A stretch of DNA of 64,000 bases from Lineus longissimus. Its lineage: Eukaryota > Nemertea > Pilidiophora > Heteronemertea > Lineidae. The position numbers were made by a program, and so were the translations under genes. The stretch covers positions 5,952,001-6,016,000 of the forward strand of contig NC_088319.1 of the NCBI RefSeq assembly GCF_910592395.1. Reading direction: 5' to 3'. This document shows positions 39,301 through 42,300 of the stretch, in pieces (position 1 is the first letter of the stretch; each line of letters begins with the position of its first letter). The notes under the pieces were generated by a model that saw nothing but the letters and a program-made list of their open reading frames with translations, did not search any database and was not told the origin of the DNA.

Positions 39301-42300
39301 ACACGAAAGGGCGATGCACGACTATATGGTTACGAGACTGTTGGCCAAAACAAGTTTGCCAAGATTTACGTGAAGCTGGTCCATGACACTAGTATCTTTG
39401 TCACGGTTATAGCCAGGAATGCTGCAGGTCTCCGGAGGATTCTCCTCTCGGATGCAATCAAGGCCGACAAGACCCCACATGTCTTCGAGTACCTATGGGA
39501 TGGAGATGAAGGTGATCAAAAACTGTACAAGTTGACGATCATGTAACAGAGTGTTGTGCAGCATGCTCGGCGAACTTGTCACATTCCCTATGTTCTTTTC
39601 TATACTGATAGGTGCCAAATAAATTTGCGGTGAATTAAAACAATGTCTTAAAACGTGCACACTGGATATAGATTATTTTAATAGGAAATGTTGATTACAA
39701 TTAACTCGAACACAGACATTCATGGTATCAATGCGCACGCATACGTGCATTTAAGATGCTTTAAGTACATATGTCATTGAAACAATGATGGTTGAAACTC
39801 CCATAATCCTAGTGAAGAAATTGAGAGTGAATTTCCTTATTTTATATCCTTAGATGGAGATGTGTCTTTCCAAGACTCCTCGATAGTCAAGGCCAAGTGG
39901 AGTGTGAGTGATCCGGAGTCCGGTATACAATACTGTCAGTATGCAATAGGTGAGGAAATGCAATAATAATTAAATAATTGCCCATCCAGGGTAGCTAGAT
40001 AACTAAAGCCAACGACCGAGGTTGGCTTTTCATGTTATTTGAAAACCGTAAAGGGCTAGGGTCAAGGTCTTGGTCCAACTACTCAATGGAAATCTGCTGA
40101 TATTACTTCATTTGGAAACTTAGCTAAGTTTCTGGAACGACATTATACCATGATTCGCCTGTGTAATATCTTTGAAGTTAAGACATCAAGGTTGAGGTGA
40201 AACAACCCAAAATGAAAATCTGCTCATAACCAATCTACATGTACATGTTAGGACCTACAAGCCGCCTGAGAAGAAAATCTATATGCAGGTTAAAGAGGAC
40301 GCTCTTTCATATTATGTGACGATCTTTAAGGTCATGGTAAAATAGCTCTTATGGAACCTTCAGAAACTGTCGACATCGCTATATCTCAAGTAGCAAGAAC
40401 ATTTAGTCCAGCCATGCATGTTATGACACAGATTGTCTGCCCATCTTATGTCTTAATGACATAACTTTAAAACTGTATTGACCTTAGAATTTCGATTTCT
40501 ACTTTTAAGTCGAATTTTGGTTTTAATTGTAACCATTTCGATATGTCGCACCAGCACCAACATTTATTTTGTTCTTTTATAAATATATTGATATGTACGT
40601 TCTTTATTGGAAACAAGGTTCAACCCCAGGTGCGCTTGATATCAAACCGTTTACTTCGGTTGAAAATGATGATCGGGAAATATCCCATGCTTTAAATCAG
40701 TCGTCAATGCCAGCACGAATCTACACTACAGTCCGATGTCACAACTTTGCTGGTGGTACTACAACAATGACAACAAATGGAGTTGGTTTTGTGCAGGCCA
40801 AGCCGAGCAGCAACAACGCCTGGGTTCGAATTTTGACCGGTTCTGAAACAATCTACCCCAACCATTGGAGCGCTGTTAAAAAATTCCAGAGCCAAACAGA
40901 AGAAATGTTTCTCCATTGGGATGGATTTAGTGACCCCAATGGAATAAGGTCTTATGAGGTGGGTCATGTTTTCGATATCAGCTATGGACATAAGATCACA
41001 CAACACAACTTATTTCCTGATGTTAGAACTTAAACTGTGTACTTCCACAGCCAGAAAACATTCAACACAAATAAGTACATAGTGTACACCATGTATGACA
41101 ACTCTTGTTTTAGCTTGTGATAGAAGGCACGATTTTAAACAGGTTGAGGAAGATTGTCCGCCTGTAAATGAAGTAAATCCCAGTATATGAGCTTAATGAC
41201 ATTTCCGGATGGTTACATCAGATAGAAGGTGCGATTTTCATCATCAAGTTTATAAAGTGACCAAGGCATAGAGATGATTAATCGTATTATCAAAATGAGA
41301 GGAGGTCAATCTGGTAATTATGAATCAAGTGCATCCTCTGGTCACTTGTTTTTAAAAGGAAATAAACGTAGGACGTCATATACTGCATATCGTCAGCTCA
41401 GTTGTATTGCAATTTTGTCAAAATTGATTTTATTATTTTAAATTAATGCACATTCAATGATATTTGATTACAAGTTTCCATCGTACTTGTAGCTATACAT
41501 AAAAACTCTCCTCAAAACAAGTGCATTTTCATTGGGTTTTGAATCTTCGATTCTTGGAACATCCAAAATGTCAGATACCACTAGTTAACCCTTAGCTGAC
41601 CATATGTAAAAACAGTTCAAGGAAATGCAATCTCCAGAGCTGTGTTCGCTCTTTACACAAAAATAATGTGTTCAAATTTAGTGTTTAAATAATTTTGATC
41701 AAAATGTAACATGCTACATGTAGTTACAATGCAAAATGTATGCAGTATATTATATTCAATGAGACGCAATAGTATGGCAGTTTGAGTGTCAAAGGGGAAA
41801 GGAGACGCAATAGTATGGCGTTTTTGAATGTGATCGTTGTACCGTTTCCCTCGGACAATGTGAGTGTCCGAGAGGAAAGGAGATGCCGATTCGTCAGGGT
41901 GGTGCTGAATAGTTTACAAAATTGCATCAAACGTCAGTCAAATCATGCAATCTTCTTATCATATTGGCAGGTGAATATCCGTAACGTTGGGAAGACTGGC
42001 CCAATTTGGGATCGGTGGATTGACGTCCCCAGTACTATGACCTACATGAGGGCATACAACCTCGGCCTGAAGAATGGTGGGACATATAAGGTTGCCGTAC
42101 GCGCTGTGAATGTTGTTGATAAGAGGTCCGAGGAAGTTGCCACAAAGGTCATGGTCTCTCGTGACCCTCCAAAAGTTAACAACGGTAGGTAGGAGGTGGT
42201 CAACACGTGGGATGATTGCGACTTGTTTTACATGTGTATTTAAGGTAAAATGGGGTATTCGTAGCCCCGGTCAAATTGTAGCCCCTGGCAATGTTTTTGA